Positions 19,485 to 29,707 are shown, counted from the stretch's first letter. The stretch is 64,000 nucleotides of DNA from Atlantibacter subterraneus (GCF_007570865.1 NZ_VLPS01000003.1:558001-622000); one strand, 5' to 3'. Notes: a model not told the origin generated them from the sequence alone. Program-made: numbers and translations.

Positions 19485-20696
19485 ATGAACCAGAAAACGC
19501 GACTGACAACTCTGCGTGTATGGGCCGCAGGCTCTGCACTGTTATTGATTTCTACCACGGCAGCCTATGCCGCAGAACAGGTTCAAACACCCGATGCGCC
19601 GCCAGTAGAAGCCCGGGCCTGGATCCTGATGGATTACGCCAGCGGCAAAGTGCTCGCCGAAGGCAACGCCGATGAAAAGCTCGACCCGGCCAGCCTCACC
19701 AAGCTGATGACCAGCTACGTGGTGGGCCAGGCGCTGAAGGCGCAAAAAATTCATCTTAACGATATGGTCACCGTGGGCAAAGACGCCTGGGCAACGGGCA
19801 ACCCGGCGCTGCGCGGCTCCTCGTTGATGTTCCTGAAGCCAGGCGATCAGGTCTCGGTGGCGGATCTCAATAAAGGTGTAATTATCCAGTCGGGCAACGA
19901 CGCCAGCATCGCTATTGCCGATTATGTAGCCGGTAGCCAGGATTCGTTCGTCAGCCTGATGAACAGCTATGCTGCCAAACTTGGCCTGACCAATACCACC
20001 TTCAAAACGGTACACGGCCTGGATGCGCCGGGCCAGTTCAGCACCGCGCGGGATATGGCGCTGCTGGGCAAGGCACTGATCCACGATGTGCCGGAAGAGT
20101 ACGCGATCCACAAAGAGAAAGAGTTCACGTTCAATAAGATCCGCCAGCCGAACCGCAACCGTCTGCTGTGGAGCACTACCATGAACGTCGATGGGATGAA
20201 AACCGGCACCACCGCCGGGGCCGGTTATAACCTGGTGGCCTCTGCGACCCAGGGCGATATGCGTTTAATTTCCGTGGTGCTGGGCGCGAAAACCGACGGC
20301 GTGCGCTTCCGTGAATCGGAAAAGCTGCTGACCTGGGGCTTCCGCTTCTTTGAAACCGTGACGCCGATTAAGCCGGACGCCGCCTTTGTTAACCAGCGCG
20401 TCTGGTTTGGCGATAAATCAGAGGTGAAGCTCGGCGCGGGGGAAGCGGGTTCAGTGACCATCCCGAAAGGCCAGCTGAAAAATCTCAAAGCGACATTTAC
20501 CCTCACCGAGCCGCAGCTCACCGCGCCGCTGAAAAAAGGCCAGGTGGTCGGCAATATTGATTTCCAGCTCAACGGCAAATCGATTGAACAGCGTCCGCTG
20601 ATTGTCATGGAAGCAGTAGAAGAGGGCGGTTTCTTTAGCCGGATGTGGGATTTCGTGTTGATGAAATTCCACCAGTGGTTTGGCGACTGGTTTTAA
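19485..20696 (+). CDS. dacC: D-alanyl-D-alanine carboxypeptidase, PBP6
   Basis: About 403 residues. PBP6 removes the terminal D-alanine from peptidoglycan pentapeptides. It has a signal peptide to about residue 28 (ending AYAAEQ), the catalytic SxxK in PASLTKLM, the SxN in QSGNDAS, the KTG in [15 protein letters not shown]-like context, and a C-terminal amphipathic helix ([14 protein letters not shown]) that anchors it to the outer face of the inner membrane. ATG 19485 has GGGTGG just upstream. A GTG at 19476, in frame and 7 bases after AAAGGA, is an equally fair start and would add three residues. Confidence 0.95.
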   Translation: MNQKTRLTTLRVWAAGSALLLISTTAAYAAEQVQTPDAPPVEARAWILMDYASGKVLAEGNADEKLDPASLTKLMTSYVVGQALKAQKIHLNDMVTVGKDAWATGNPALRGSSLMFLKPGDQVSVADLNKGVIIQSGNDASIAIADYVAGSQDSFVSLMNSYAAKLGLTNTTFKTVHGLDAPGQFSTARDMALLGKALIHDVPEEYAIHKEKEFTFNKIRQPNRNRLLWSTTMNVDGMKTGTTAGAGYNLVASATQGDMRLISVVLGAKTDGVRFRESEKLLTWGFRFFETVTPIKPDAAFVNQRVWFGDKSEVKLGAGEAGSVTIPKGQLKNLKATFTLTEPQLTAPLKKGQVVGNIDFQLNGKSIEQRPLIVMEAVEEGGFFSRMWDFVLMKFHQWFGDWF

Positions 20697-20705
20697 CTTC
20701 TGAAT

Positions 20706-20729
20706 GCTTCCCGCTTTCCGGCGGGAAGC
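20706..20729. terminator. Stem-loop between dacC and deoR
   Basis: Perfect 9 bp stem (gcttcccgc / gcgggaagc, 6-base loop) between convergent genes. The T-tract is weak, so termination strength is uncertain. Confidence 0.6.
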
Positions 20730-20737
20730 CCCGTCAG

Positions 20738-21502
20738 TTACCACACCAGCGTGATGTTTTTTTCCTGAGCGTAACGCACAAACTCGTCATCCGGGCGGCT
20801 GTCGGTAATCAGCGTATCGAAAGACGTCAGCGGGCCCATGCAGGCCGAACGCACTTTGCCGAACTTACTGGCATCCGCCACCAGCACATGACGCTGGGCC
20901 ATCTCCAGCGCCCAGTGTTTCACCGGCAGTTCATCCAGATTAAAACAGGTTGCCCCGTGGCGAATATGGATGCCCGCTGCCGAAAAGAAGGCGATATCCG
21001 GGCACAGATTGCGCAGGGTCTCATGGAAATTTAGCGGCTTGAAAATGGCGTTGCTGGCGTGGAACTCGCCGCCGCACAGGATCACCCGGCACAGCGGTTT
21101 TTCCTGTAGCGCCAGGAACGTATTCAGCGAGTAACAGACGCCGGTGAAGGGCAGATCGTCATCCAGCGCGTCGATAATCCACGGCGTGGTAGTGCCGCAG
21201 TCGAAAAACAGCGTGTGGTGTGGACGAACCAAATCTGCGGCGTGACGGGCGGCCTTGCGTTTTTCTTCTACCAGACGGGTTTTCTGGTCGCTCAGCAAAT
21301 AGTGACTTACGGCAGAACTGCGCGGTTCCAGTACGATATAGCCGCCCAACAGCACCACCGGCGCGTTATTACCGCTCAGGTCGCGGCGGATAGTCATTTC
21401 CGAGACGCCCAGCAGCGCCGCCGCTTCTTTGAGATGGAGTTTGTCGCTGCGCTTTAACGCCTGCAGCAACTGCCCGATTCGATCGCCACGCCGTGTTTCC
21501 AT
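20738..21502 (-). CDS. deoR: Deoxyribonucleoside regulator DeoR
   Basis: 254 residues. DeoR represses the deoxyribonucleoside catabolic genes and responds to deoxyribose-5-phosphate. The N-terminal helix-turn-helix is EAAALLGVSEMTIRRDLSG. The DeoRC sensor domain shows FFDCGTTTPWIIDAL and LCGGEFHASNAIFKPL. I chose the ATG at 21502 (METRRGDRIGQLL), with GAGGTG before it and matching E. coli; the open frame continues upstream without a site. Confidence 0.94.
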   Translation of the reverse strand: METRRGDRIGQLLQALKRSDKLHLKEAAALLGVSEMTIRRDLSGNNAPVVLLGGYIVLEPRSSAVSHYLLSDQKTRLVEEKRKAARHAADLVRPHHTLFFDCGTTTPWIIDALDDDLPFTGVCYSLNTFLALQEKPLCRVILCGGEFHASNAIFKPLNFHETLRNLCPDIAFFSAAGIHIRHGATCFNLDELPVKHWALEMAQRHVLVADASKFGKVRSACMGPLTSFDTLITDSRPDDEFVRYAQEKNITLVW

Positions 21503-21582
21503 ATCACCTCTGTTATTGTGTTTACCCTGTCTGTGGGCCACGGCCTCACCGCCAGCGGGCAATTTTACGCGTCGATGCTGCG

Positions 21583-22191
21583 TTAGTCACGCACCCAACC
21601 TTTGCGGATGGGTAGCGCGAAGCAGAATCGATAAACCCGGCACAAAAATCGGTACAGCGCAGCGCCGCACAGATTCCAGACGATCTGAGTCGTGAGGCAG
21701 GCCAGCAGGCCGACCAGCAGGCCGCCCAGCATATCGAGTGGCCAGTGTACCCCAAGGTAAACCCGTGACCACGCCACCGCGCAGGCGATAATAAACAGCG
21801 CCGTGCCTGACCACAGGCGATGCCAGAACAAAAACGCCAGCGCGAAGGTAAAAATCACCGTGCCGTGATCGCTGGGCCACGAATAATCCGGCGCATGGTG
21901 CAGGAAGTTATAGCCGATACCCTCGGCGAACGGGCGTTCATGGGGAAAGGTCTGCCCCAGCAGCCAGGAAACCGACATGCTGATAGCCAGGGCGATGGCG
22001 GTGCGGATCACCAGATGACGCTGGTAATCCACCTGATGACGCGGCCCCCACAGCCAGAGCGCCACAATCAGCACCGGCACAATGTGGATTAAATCTTTGG
22101 CGATAAAAATCGCGGCCTGAATAAGCCAGGCAGGGGACGCCGGCGTGGCGTTGATCAGGTCAAACAGTGACAGGTTCAGGGTTTCCATCAT
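21583..22191 (-). CDS. ybjG: Undecaprenyl-diphosphate phosphatase YbjG (PAP2 type)
   Basis: 202 residues with about five membrane segments. It removes phosphate from undecaprenyl diphosphate on the periplasmic side, recycling the lipid carrier for wall synthesis. The PAP2 motifs are present as HERPFAEG, SWPSDHGT and SRVYLGVHWPLD. The start has AAGGA seven bases upstream; a second ATG follows immediately. Confidence 0.93.
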   Translation of the reverse strand: MMETLNLSLFDLINATPASPAWLIQAAIFIAKDLIHIVPVLIVALWLWGPRHQVDYQRHLVIRTAIALAISMSVSWLLGQTFPHERPFAEGIGYNFLHHAPDYSWPSDHGTVIFTFALAFLFWHRLWSGTALFIIACAVAWSRVYLGVHWPLDMLGGLLVGLLACLTTQIVWNLCGAALYRFLCRVYRFCFALPIRKGWVRD

Positions 22192-22374
22192 AATCCAGTC
22201 CTTAACGGTCCCGCGATTGTCGCCAGGGTGCGGCGCGAAAGGAGATAAACATAAAAGCGCAGCGCTGGTCGGTAAAGGGGTATTGTCTTAGTTATCGGTA
22301 TGTTGTGTAACAATGGATAACCTCACTCAGTTGATTTAAAACCCCCGCTCCTGAATAAAACCTTAACGCCGCGC

Positions 22375-22390
22375 GAAAACGTGCGTTTTC
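22375..22390 (+). promoter_or_regulatory. Hairpin in the mdfA leader
   Basis: A 7 bp stem (gaaaacg / cgttttc, 2-base loop) about 84 bp before mdfA. The rest of the 282 bp gap from ybjG holds no gene I can support. A role in mdfA leader folding is inference. Confidence 0.3.
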
Positions 22391-22473
22391 CGGTCCTGTC
22401 GCGCACAATTCACTATCTGAATCGCCGCTGTTTCATTACACTCTGCGCGATTTTTAATGGATGACTTTCACGC

Positions 22474-23709
22474 ATGCAAACAACAACTTCTTCAACCAAA
22501 CGGCTGGGGCGGCAGGCGCTGCTGTTCCCGCTCTGTCTGGTGCTTTACGAATTCTCGACTTATATCGGCAACGATATGATCCAACCCGGCATGCTAACGG
22601 TAGTGGCGCAGTATCAGGCGGGCGTGGAGTGGGTGCCGACCTCGATGACCGCCTATCTGGCGGGCGGGATGTTTTTACAATGGCTGCTGGGGCCACTCTC
22701 CGATCGCGTGGGTCGCCGTCCGGTGATGCTGTGGGGCGTGGTGTGGTTTATCGTGACCTGCCTGGCGACGCTACTGGCGCAAAATATCGAACAGTTCACT
22801 GTGCTGCGGTTTCTTCAGGGGATCAGCCTGTGCTTTATCGGCGCGGTGGGATATGCGGCGATCCAGGAGTCGTTTGAAGAGGCGGTGTGCATCAAAATTA
22901 CCGCGCTGATGGCGAACGTGGCGCTGATTGCGCCGCTGCTCGGCCCGCTGGTGGGCGCGGCCTGGATCCACGTCGCGCCCTGGGAAATGATGTTTGTGCT
23001 GTTCGCGGTGCTGGCGGCCATCTCCTTTTTTGGGCTATGGCGCGCGATGCCGGAAACCGCCACCCGCCTTGGCGACAAACTGTCGATGAAGGAGCTGGGG
23101 CGCGATTACCGTGAAGTGATGAAGAACGTGCGGTTTGTGGCAGGGGCGCTGTCGATTGGCTTTGTCAGCCTGCCGCTGCTGGCCTGGATAGCCCAGTCGC
23201 CGGTGCTGATCATCAACGGTGAAAAGCTCAGCACCTACGAATATGGCCTGCTCCAGGTGCCGATTTTCGGCGCGCTGATTATCGGCAACCTGGTGCTGGC
23301 GCGCTTAACCTCGCGCCGCACCGTGCGGGCGCTGATTATCATGGGCGGCTGGCCGATTATGCTTGGCCTGGCGGTGGCCGCGCTGGCGACAGTGGTCTCG
23401 TCCCACGCCTATTTATGGATGACCGCCGGGCTGAGCATTTACGCTTTCGGGATTGGCCTTGCCAACGCCGGACTGGTGCGCCTGACGCTGTTTGCCAGCG
23501 ACATGAGTAAAGGCACGGTTTCCGCCGCTATGGGGATGCTGCAAATGCTGATCTTCACCGTCGGGATTGAGCTCAGCAAACACGCGTGGCTGCTGGGCGG
23601 CAATGGCCTGTTCAGCCTGTTTAACCTCGCTAACGGGCTATTGTGGCTGGGGCTGATGGTGATATTCCTGAAGGATAAATCGGTCGGCAGCGGGTTACAG
23701 CCGCAGTAA
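22474..23709 (+). CDS. mdfA: Multidrug efflux pump MdfA/Cmr
   Basis: 411 residues, 12 membrane segments, major facilitator superfamily drug:proton antiporter. The first segment holds the acidic residues needed for transport ([18 protein letters not shown], Glu26 and Asp34 in E. coli numbering). Motif A is [14 protein letters not shown], and the conserved Arg112 region is [16 protein letters not shown]. coli MdfA exports chloramphenicol, fluoroquinolones and cationic lipophiles, and helps tolerate alkaline pH. Transcribed alone. Confidence 0.95.
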   Translation: MQTTTSSTKRLGRQALLFPLCLVLYEFSTYIGNDMIQPGMLTVVAQYQAGVEWVPTSMTAYLAGGMFLQWLLGPLSDRVGRRPVMLWGVVWFIVTCLATLLAQNIEQFTVLRFLQGISLCFIGAVGYAAIQESFEEAVCIKITALMANVALIAPLLGPLVGAAWIHVAPWEMMFVLFAVLAAISFFGLWRAMPETATRLGDKLSMKELGRDYREVMKNVRFVAGALSIGFVSLPLLAWIAQSPVLIINGEKLSTYEYGLLQVPIFGALIIGNLVLARLTSRRTVRALIIMGGWPIMLGLAVAALATVVSSHAYLWMTAGLSIYAFGIGLANAGLVRLTLFASDMSKGTVSAAMGMLQMLIFTVGIELSKHAWLLGGNGLFSLFNLANGLLWLGLMVIFLKDKSVGSGLQPQ

Positions 23710-23713
23710 AAAA

Positions 23714-23735
23714 ATCGCCCTCTGTTGAGGGCGAT
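23714..23735. terminator. Bidirectional terminator, mdfA / ybjI
   Basis: Perfect 9 bp stem (atcgccctc / gagggcgat) with a 4-base loop, preceded by a run of A; lies between convergent genes. Confidence 0.8.
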
Positions 23736-23738
23736 GTC

Positions 23739-24551
23739 TTAGTTGAAGGGCGCTTCGCGATTCAGCACCTTATCAATCACATCAAGCACCGCCTGATGGT
23801 TATTATGCCCGGCCTGATAATGGGCGAGGGCGCGAATATTTTCCGGCGCGTTTTGCATCGCAAACCCATACCCGGCCTGGGTGAGCATTTCGATATCGTT
23901 GCCGCCGTCGCCAAACGTCACCACTTCATGATCTTCAATGCCCCAGCGTTCCTGAACAATCCGCAGACCGTTGGCTTTGTGCAGGCCGGGGATAATCAGA
24001 TCGATAGAGCCGTGTCCGCTGGTTACCGGCACCACGATGCCCTCCAGCGATTCGCCCAGCGCGATCATGGTTTCGGCGAGAATATCGTCCGGCAGGTTCA
24101 GCGCGAATTTAAAAAATACGTCGTCAATACCGGTAAAGCTGTCCACCTCTTTCAGGCGGTGGTAATAGCGCGCCGCCAGCAGCTTAAACGACGGATGGTA
24201 GCTTTTCAGAATATAGCCCCACTGCTTGCCGCAGGCGATGATTTCGATATCCGGCAGGGTCAGCAGGTGATCCACCACGGTGTTGTATTGCTGCACGGTG
24301 AATTCGCCATTGAACATATCGTCGCCCTCGCACACCACCCACGCGCCGTTATCGGCAACAAAGGCGATCTCCTGGGCGATCTCCGGGAAGAAGGAATACA
24401 GCTGGTAGTACTGGTTGCCGCTCGCCACCGCAAAGCGGATGCCCTGCTCTTTCATCCGGGCGTACTGCGCTAAAAAGCGCGGGCGGTTGTACTGCTTTAC
24501 GTCATCCAGAAAGGTGCCATCCATGTCGACAGCGATCAGTTTCACGCTCAT
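23739..24551 (-). CDS. ybjI: HAD-family phosphatase YbjI (Cof type)
   Basis: 270 residues. HAD motif I is [12 protein letters not shown] near the N terminus, motif IV is [12 protein letters not shown], and a C2-type cap domain lies between. The family dephosphorylates small phosphates such as the flavin precursor 5-amino-6-(5-phospho-ribitylamino)uracil. I chose the ATG at 24551 because GGAG is eight bases before it; the ATG at 24557 is too close. It overlaps ybjJ by 4 bp, so the two are co-transcribed. Confidence 0.93.
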   Translation of the reverse strand: MSVKLIAVDMDGTFLDDVKQYNRPRFLAQYARMKEQGIRFAVASGNQYYQLYSFFPEIAQEIAFVADNGAWVVCEGDDMFNGEFTVQQYNTVVDHLLTLPDIEIIACGKQWGYILKSYHPSFKLLAARYYHRLKEVDSFTGIDDVFFKFALNLPDDILAETMIALGESLEGIVVPVTSGHGSIDLIIPGLHKANGLRIVQERWGIEDHEVVTFGDGGNDIEMLTQAGYGFAMQNAPENIRALAHYQAGHNNHQAVLDVIDKVLNREAPFN

Positions 24552-25759
24552 CTGCATTGCTCCGTTGAACTTTCAATTTGAGATTCAGGTTTCGCCACCG
24601 CGCGAGCCACCAGCGCGGCGATAATCACCAGCGACAGCACTACGATCATCGCGCTGCGCAGCCCGTAATGCTCCCCCAGGAAACCTAACAGCGGCGGTCC
24701 TACCAGGAAGGCCAGATAACCGGTGGTAGCCACTACGCTAACGCGTGATGCGGCATCCGGGCCGGTATCGCTGGCGGCGGAAATAGTCAGCGGGAAGCCG
24801 AGCGACGCGCCAAGCCCCCAGAGTAGCACCGATGCGCCCGCCAGCCAGGGATTATCGACAAACACGATAATCGCGATGCCCAGCGCGCCCATCACGGCGC
24901 TGGCGCGTACCACCGCCACGCGGCTGTAGCGGTCAATAAACCAGCCGCCGGTAAAGCGGCCTATCGTCATGCCGAGGGTAAATCCGGCATAGATAATCGA
25001 GCCGGAAGTGGCGCTAAAACCGTGGCCGTCTACCATCAACAGCGGCAGCCAGTCGTTAGCCGAGCCTTCAGCAAAGGCCATTGCCAGCACGATCACGCCA
25101 ATAAGCAGCAGCTGGAAATCCTTATAAAACGGCACTCGCTGCTGGGCGTTAGCCTGTTTTTCCTGCTTTGATTCTTTGCCCACGCCGTCAGGTATGGCGC
25201 GCATGGCGTAGATCATCGGCGCGACGGTGACCAGCCCGGCCAGCAGAATATGCCCGTCGGCGCGTATATTGATTGCGGTCAGCGCCATACCGACGCCCGC
25301 GCCCGCCAGCGTGCCGAGGCTGTAGAAACCGTGCATCATCGGCAGAATGGTTTTATGGCTTTCACGCTCAACCACCGCGCCTTCTATATTCAGCGCCACT
25401 TCAGACGAGCCAAGACCTGCGCCAAACAGCGCCAGACCACTGGCAAAGACAAAAGCGGTGGAGATGGCGAGCCCGCCGCTCATCAACATAATCCCGGCAA
25501 TCGCCAGGATCATGCTGTTACGGATCACGATGCGGGTGCCAAAGCGTTTCACCAGCCAGGCGGAGCTCAGCACGCCGCTCATGGAACCAATCGACAGCCC
25601 AAACAGCACCACGCCCATTTCTGCGGTGGAAACGGCAAGACCGTCGCGGATAGCGGGAGTGCGGGTGGCCCAGGAGGCCATCAATAAGCCGGGTAAAAAG
25701 AAGAAGATAAACAGTGCCCAGGTGCGGCGACGCAGGGCCTGGCGTGCGGTTAACGGCAT
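24548..25759 (-). CDS. ybjJ: MFS transporter YbjJ
   Basis: 403 residues, about 12 membrane segments, with [13 protein letters not shown] near the C terminus. It is an uncharacterised inner-membrane member of the major facilitator superfamily, of the FucP/YbjJ kind. It is first in a two-gene operon with ybjI and divergent from the TetR-type gene rcdA, which may regulate it. Substrate unknown. Confidence 0.92.
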   Translation of the reverse strand: MPLTARQALRRRTWALFIFFFLPGLLMASWATRTPAIRDGLAVSTAEMGVVLFGLSIGSMSGVLSSAWLVKRFGTRIVIRNSMILAIAGIMLMSGGLAISTAFVFASGLALFGAGLGSSEVALNIEGAVVERESHKTILPMMHGFYSLGTLAGAGVGMALTAINIRADGHILLAGLVTVAPMIYAMRAIPDGVGKESKQEKQANAQQRVPFYKDFQLLLIGVIVLAMAFAEGSANDWLPLLMVDGHGFSATSGSIIYAGFTLGMTIGRFTGGWFIDRYSRVAVVRASAVMGALGIAIIVFVDNPWLAGASVLLWGLGASLGFPLTISAASDTGPDAASRVSVVATTGYLAFLVGPPLLGFLGEHYGLRSAMIVVLSLVIIAALVARAVAKPESQIESSTEQCR

Positions 25760-25807
25760 TTACTAACCTGGTTTCCGGAAAAGGTAAGACAACACTAGCA
25801 AGGAAGT

Positions 25808-25821
25808 GTACATTTGTACAT
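25808..25821. promoter_or_regulatory. Inverted repeat between ybjJ and rcdA, candidate RcdA operator
   Basis: tgtaca-tt-tgtaca is a 6-2-6 inverted repeat, 27 bp before rcdA and 49 bp before ybjJ. This is a typical place for a TetR-family operator controlling both genes. Binding by RcdA itself is inferred. Confidence 0.5.
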
Positions 25822-25847
25822 ATCACTTTTATGACCCCGAGGATGGG

Positions 25848-26408
25848 ATGAGTAAAGCAGAATCCGCCCCCAGCGGGCGGCGAGACATTATTTTAGACGC
25901 CACGCTGGATGCCGTCGCGGAGCATGGTATTAACGGCGTCACCCATCGCAAAATCGCGGCGCTGGCTGGGGTGCCGCTGGGGTCGATGACCTACTACTTC
26001 ACCGGCATCGACGATCTGCTTGAAGAGGCGTTTTGCCGGTTTGCCGACCGGATGTCGGAAAGTTTTATTCATCATATAGGGCAGGCAACCAGCCCCGCGA
26101 TGGCCTGCGATGCGCTGGCTGACCTGATTTGCGGCGCATACATGACCACGCCGCGCAATATGGAACTGATGTACCAGCTGTACGCTTACGCCGCACGGCG
26201 TCCCGGTTTAAAGCTGGTGATGCAGGCCTGGATGCGACGCAGCCAGACGCTGCTGGAACACTGGTTCGACCCGGTCACCGCGCGGGCGCTGGACGCATTT
26301 GTCGAAGGGATGACGCTACACTACGTAACCGATAGCGCGCCGCTGGGACGTGAACAATTGCGTGAGCTTTTGGGAAGGATTGCGGGGGAAGAAGGGCGCG
26401 TAAGCTGA
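25848..26408 (+). CDS. rcdA: TetR-family regulator RcdA (YbjK)
   Basis: 186 residues. The TetR DNA-binding domain spans about residues 8-60, with GINGVTHRKIAALAGVPLGS and TYYFTGIDDLLEEAF. RcdA in E. coli controls csgD and thereby curli and biofilm, along with stress genes. I chose the ATG at 25848 (MSKAESAPSGRRD), which has GAGGATGGG in front. The frame is open from 25806, but that start would lie inside the inverted repeat. Confidence 0.9.
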   Translation: MSKAESAPSGRRDIILDATLDAVAEHGINGVTHRKIAALAGVPLGSMTYYFTGIDDLLEEAFCRFADRMSESFIHHIGQATSPAMACDALADLICGAYMTTPRNMELMYQLYAYAARRPGLKLVMQAWMRRSQTLLEHWFDPVTARALDAFVEGMTLHYVTDSAPLGREQLRELLGRIAGEEGRVS

Positions 26409-26420
26409 ATTTCAGGCAAC

Positions 26421-26499
26421 AAAAAACCCATCAACCTTGAACCAAAACGGCGGGGTTGATGGGCTCCACAAATTGGGGACATCAAAGAAAAGCAGTGGC
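26421..26499 (-). ncRNA. rybB: Small RNA RybB
   Basis: Read on the minus strand, the segment begins GCCACTGCTTTTCTTTGATG and ends in a 10 bp stem (gcccatcaacc...ggttgatgggc region, 26427-26436 with 26454-26463) plus six T. I recognise this as RybB, the Hfq-dependent, sigmaE-induced RNA that silences outer-membrane protein mRNAs through its 5' seed. The seed GCCACUGCUUUUC is intact. The position between rcdA and ybjL, and the length of about 79 nt, match E. coli. A 69-codon plus-strand frame across it is spurious. Confidence 0.93.
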
Positions 26500-26505
26500 A
26501 CTAAT

Positions 26506-26533
26506 TCAGACTACGCACGCCTTCAAAAGTTCG
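26506..26533 (-). promoter_or_regulatory. SigmaE promoter of rybB
   Basis: On the minus strand, cGAACTT (26527-26533) and TCTGA (26506-26510) are 16 bases apart. They lie about 7 bases before the RybB start and match the -35 GGAACTT and -10 TCTGA of sigmaE promoters. Confidence 0.85.
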
Positions 26534-26570
26534 CCCCTAAGTTAAAAAAATCACAAAAATTTTTAACGTC

Positions 26571-28259
26571 CTACCAACCCAGGCCCGGCCAGATGATGAC
26601 AATCAGCGTTCCTGCCAATGTTAACAAGACGTTAGCGATAGCGTAGGTGCCTGCATAACCCAGCGCCGGGATATTGCTACGGGCGGTATCGCTGATAATT
26701 TCCATGGCTGGCGCACAGGTGCGTGCGCCCATCAGGGCACCAAACAGCAGCGCGCGGTTCATTTTCAGCACCCAGACGCCGAACATAAAGCTGATGACCA
26801 CTGGCAACAGGCTGACGATAAGCCCGGCGATCAGCATTTGACCGCCCACCGCGCCCAGGCTGTGGCCGATGCCGCTACCTGCGCTTAATCCCACGCCCGC
26901 CATAAACACCATCAGGCCGAACTCTTTCACCATCATCAGCGCGCCCTGCGGAATGTAGCCGAAAGTCGGGTGGTTGGCACGCAAGAAGCCCAGCATAATT
27001 CCGGCGAACAGCAGACCGGCCGCATTACCGATGCCAAAGCTGAACGAGCTGAACTGGAAAGTGATCATCCCAATCATCAGGCCGATGATAAAGAAGGCGC
27101 AAAAGGCCAGCAGATCGGTAACCTGGCTGTGAATCGAGATAAACCCGATGCGGTCAGCGATGGTTTTCACGCGCCGCGCGTCGCCGCTCACCTGCAACAC
27201 ATCCCCTTTGTTGAGCACGATATTGTCGTCGATCGGCATTTCAATCTGGCTGCGGATCACGCGGTTCAGGAAGCAGCCGTGATCGGTGAGCTTCATCTGA
27301 CCAAGCCGGCGGCCCACCACGTTATGGTTTTTCACCACGATCTCTTCGGTCACGATACGCATGTCCAGCAAGTCGCGGTCAAACACTTCTTTACCGTTGC
27401 GGAAACTCGGGTCGAGGCGGGCGTGAGCGTCCGGATAACCCACCAGCGCGATTTCATCCCCCACCTGCAATACCGCATCGCCATCCGGGTTCGCCAGAAT
27501 GCCGTTACGGCGAATGCGTTCGATATAGCAGCCGGTCTGGCGGTAAATCCCCAGTTCGCGCAGATTTTTGCCGTCGGCCCACGCCACCAGTTCTGGCCCA
27601 ACGCGGTAGGCGCGGATCACCGGCAGATAAACTTTGCGGTTGGAATCGGTATCCAGCCCGCGCTCGCGGGCGATTTGCTGGGCGCTGGTCTGCAGATCCT
27701 GGTGCTGCAATTTTGGCAGATAGCGCGCGCCGAAAATCAGGCTGACCAGGCCAATCAAGTAGGTGAGGGCGTAACCGAGGCTAAGATGATCCAGTGCGGT
27801 GCTGAGCGTAGTGCCCTCCATCCCGGAATGGCGCAGCGTATCCCCCGCGCCAACCAGCACTGGCGTCGAGGTCATTGACCCCGCCAGCATCCCCGCCGTG
27901 AGGCCGATATCCCAGCCGAAAAGTTTGCCAAGGCCGAGGGCGATCAGCAGAGCGCTGCCCACCATCACCGTGGCTAACATTAAATAATTCTTACCATCGC
28001 GAAAAAAAATAGAGAAAAAGTTAGGCCCGGCTTCCACGCCAACACAAAAAATAAACAGCATAAAGCCCAAATTCAGCGCGTCGGTGTTAATTGAAAAATT
28101 ATGCTGGCCTAATAATAACGAGACGACTAAAACGCCAATAGAATTACCCAGTTGGACAGAACCGAGCCGTAATTTGCCAAGACAGAGTCCTAAAGCCAGT
28201 ACAACAAATAATAACAGGATGTAATTCCCGCTTAACAAATCTGCGACGTTTATATTCAC
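26571..28259 (-). CDS. ybjL: Putative transporter YbjL (AspT/YidE family)
   Basis: 562 residues. Membrane segments form two halves (about 1-190 and 380-562) around a soluble middle with two TrkA-C (RCK-C) domains, such as [19 protein letters not shown] and [16 protein letters not shown]. The family includes the aspartate:alanine exchanger AspT; the substrate of YbjL is unknown. Each half has a [12 protein letters not shown]- or [12 protein letters not shown]-like re-entrant motif. Transcribed toward rybB on the same strand. The 290 bp upstream (28260-28549) contains the hairpin acccg-tattt-cgggt near 28487 but no gene I can support. Confidence 0.92.
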   Translation of the reverse strand: MNINVADLLSGNYILLLFVVLALGLCLGKLRLGSVQLGNSIGVLVVSLLLGQHNFSINTDALNLGFMLFIFCVGVEAGPNFFSIFFRDGKNYLMLATVMVGSALLIALGLGKLFGWDIGLTAGMLAGSMTSTPVLVGAGDTLRHSGMEGTTLSTALDHLSLGYALTYLIGLVSLIFGARYLPKLQHQDLQTSAQQIARERGLDTDSNRKVYLPVIRAYRVGPELVAWADGKNLRELGIYRQTGCYIERIRRNGILANPDGDAVLQVGDEIALVGYPDAHARLDPSFRNGKEVFDRDLLDMRIVTEEIVVKNHNVVGRRLGQMKLTDHGCFLNRVIRSQIEMPIDDNIVLNKGDVLQVSGDARRVKTIADRIGFISIHSQVTDLLAFCAFFIIGLMIGMITFQFSSFSFGIGNAAGLLFAGIMLGFLRANHPTFGYIPQGALMMVKEFGLMVFMAGVGLSAGSGIGHSLGAVGGQMLIAGLIVSLLPVVISFMFGVWVLKMNRALLFGALMGARTCAPAMEIISDTARSNIPALGYAGTYAIANVLLTLAGTLIVIIWPGLGW

Positions 28260-28549
28260 GGCGGCTAACTTCTCGTTTACCAGTAACCTATTGAAATGGG
28301 TGATGTTTTACGCTACTGTTTTGGCCCATAATCGAAGATATGCTGATTGTTCATTCATCACATTAATATCTCGGGCAAAAACACACGATGGCCGGTAGTT
28401 TAATCGGATTACCCGTGGTCGGCTAGCGAGAAATAGTGTCATGAATCGTTTTAGGCAGGGATTGCCGCAGTGCTTATTCTAACTGGGTAACCCGTATTTC
28501 CGGGTGATTGTTTTTAGTTTGATATGGGCAATGTCAGGGGATATCGGTG

Positions 28550-28912
28550 ATGAAAGCTCCTTTTTGGCCGGGTACAGTATGCAGCTTCATACTCTTTCTG
28601 GTCGTATTTATTCTCCATAAGCTTTCGGTGTCGGGATATTATCCCGTGCAGAAGCATCTCGATCTCGGCATGCTGTGTTTTCTTCTGCCGGGAATGATTG
28701 CCAGTTTCTTCTCTCGCGACGATCGCCTGTTTAAACCGCTGCTGGGCGCGATGCTGGCGGCGCCGTTATGTTTGCTGCTGGTGTTTATTACGCCTATTCC
28801 TGAGCGGTCGCTGTTTCAGGAGGTGGCCTGGCTGTTTGGCGCGGTATTCTGGTGCGGGCTGGGTGCGCTCTGCTACCTGTTCGCGCGAAAGCTGTTAAAA
28901 TTGTCAGAATAA
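28550..28912 (+). CDS. ybjM: Inner-membrane protein YbjM
   Basis: 120 residues with four hydrophobic segments and a short basic tail. It matches E. coli YbjM in length, position and blocks such as ASFFSRDDRLFKPLLGAMLAA and AVFWCGLGALCYLF. Function unknown. I chose ATG 28550 with AGGGG nine bases before it; a GTG directly upstream is the only alternative. Confidence 0.85.
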   Translation: MKAPFWPGTVCSFILFLVVFILHKLSVSGYYPVQKHLDLGMLCFLLPGMIASFFSRDDRLFKPLLGAMLAAPLCLLLVFITPIPERSLFQEVAWLFGAVFWCGLGALCYLFARKLLKLSE

Positions 28913-28913
28913 A

Positions 28914-28938
28914 AAAACCGGCTCAGCGAGCCGGTTTT
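28914..28938. terminator. Bidirectional terminator, ybjM / grxA
   Basis: Perfect stem aaaaccggctc / gagccggtttt with a 3-base loop, followed by more T. Serves convergent ybjM and grxA. Confidence 0.9.
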
Positions 28939-28953
28939 TTTATGAACGATAAA

Positions 28954-29220
28954 TCAGGCGGTATAAAGCGATAGATTGGCTTTCGCCCAGGCTTCAAAAT
29001 CGGTGCAGCCGCCGATGTGGGTAGAGTCCACGAAGATCTGCGGTACGGTTTCTACCGGTTTGCCGACGGTTTTTTCCAGGTCAGCTTTGGTGATGCCTTC
29101 TGCGTGAATATCAACGTAGCGGAAGTTGAAATCGTCGCGCTCGGCGGTCAGTTTCTCAGCCAGTTCTTTAGCGCGAACGCAGTAAGGGCAGCCCGGACGA
29201 CCAAAAATAACTGCAAACAT
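28954..29220 (-). CDS. grxA: Glutaredoxin 1
   Basis: 88 residues. GrxA reduces disulfides, including those of ribonucleotide reductase and OxyR, using glutathione. The active site is CPYC at residues 11-14 (FGRPGCPYCVRAKELA), the cis-proline is in ETVPQIFVD, and the glutathione-binding end is HIGGCTDFEAW. The Cys in GGCTD replaces the Tyr usual in E. coli. Divergent from ybjC-nfsA. Confidence 0.96.
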   Translation of the reverse strand: MFAVIFGRPGCPYCVRAKELAEKLTAERDDFNFRYVDIHAEGITKADLEKTVGKPVETVPQIFVDSTHIGGCTDFEAWAKANLSLYTA

Positions 29221-29416
29221 GATAACTCCTTGATAACGATTGCCTGTCGGCGAATGCGGCTATCATGCCATAACGCTAAGTAATGAAAAGCAGGTTACGC
29301 CTCTTAGTTTGATACCTGTCATCTTTCATTGGCTATTTTTTATCGCGCCGTTATGGCTAAAAAGGGCGGCGTGGTTTTCAGGTTATACTCCCTTTTTTAA
29401 CCGCAGGAGAAACCCA

Positions 29417-29707
29417 ATGCGCTCACTGGGTGCTTTACCCAAACCGGTGCTGATCCTGGAGGCCGTGGGCATGGTCGTACTGGGCACGGCCTGGCTATCC
29501 CTGAAAGGGTATGTCGACTTGCCTGCGCCGTTTAACAATGCCAGCTGGGGCATCGTCATGGTGTTCCTCGGCGTGCTGCTGATGTTACCCGCCGCCGTGG
29601 CGCTGGTGTGGAACATGGGCCAGAATATGGCGCCGCTGCTGTTTAAATCATCTGCCAAATCAAAATCATCGCCAGAAAAGGACTCTCATCATGACGCCAA
29701 CCATTGA
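29417..29707 (+). CDS. ybjC: Inner-membrane protein YbjC
   Basis: 96 residues from the ATG at 29417, which has CAGGAGA before it; the frame is open from 29240 but without a site. Two hydrophobic segments (about 10-30 and 45-68) and a charged tail ending DANH match E. coli YbjC. Function unknown. It overlaps nfsA by 17 bp and is co-transcribed with it, in E. coli under SoxRS/MarA control. Confidence 0.9.
   Translation: MRSLGALPKPVLILEAVGMVVLGTAWLSLKGYVDLPAPFNNASWGIVMVFLGVLLMLPAAVALVWNMGQNMAPLLFKSSAKSKSSPEKDSHHDANH

Noticed and set aside
25806-25847. Upstream start for rcdA
   Set aside because: It would place the start codon at the edge of the operator-like repeat and lacks a ribosome site; ATG 25848 has one and matches the family N terminus.
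26437-26646. 69-codon plus-strand frame after rcdA
   Set aside because: It overlaps RybB and the end of ybjL and has no support; the conserved signal is the minus-strand RNA.
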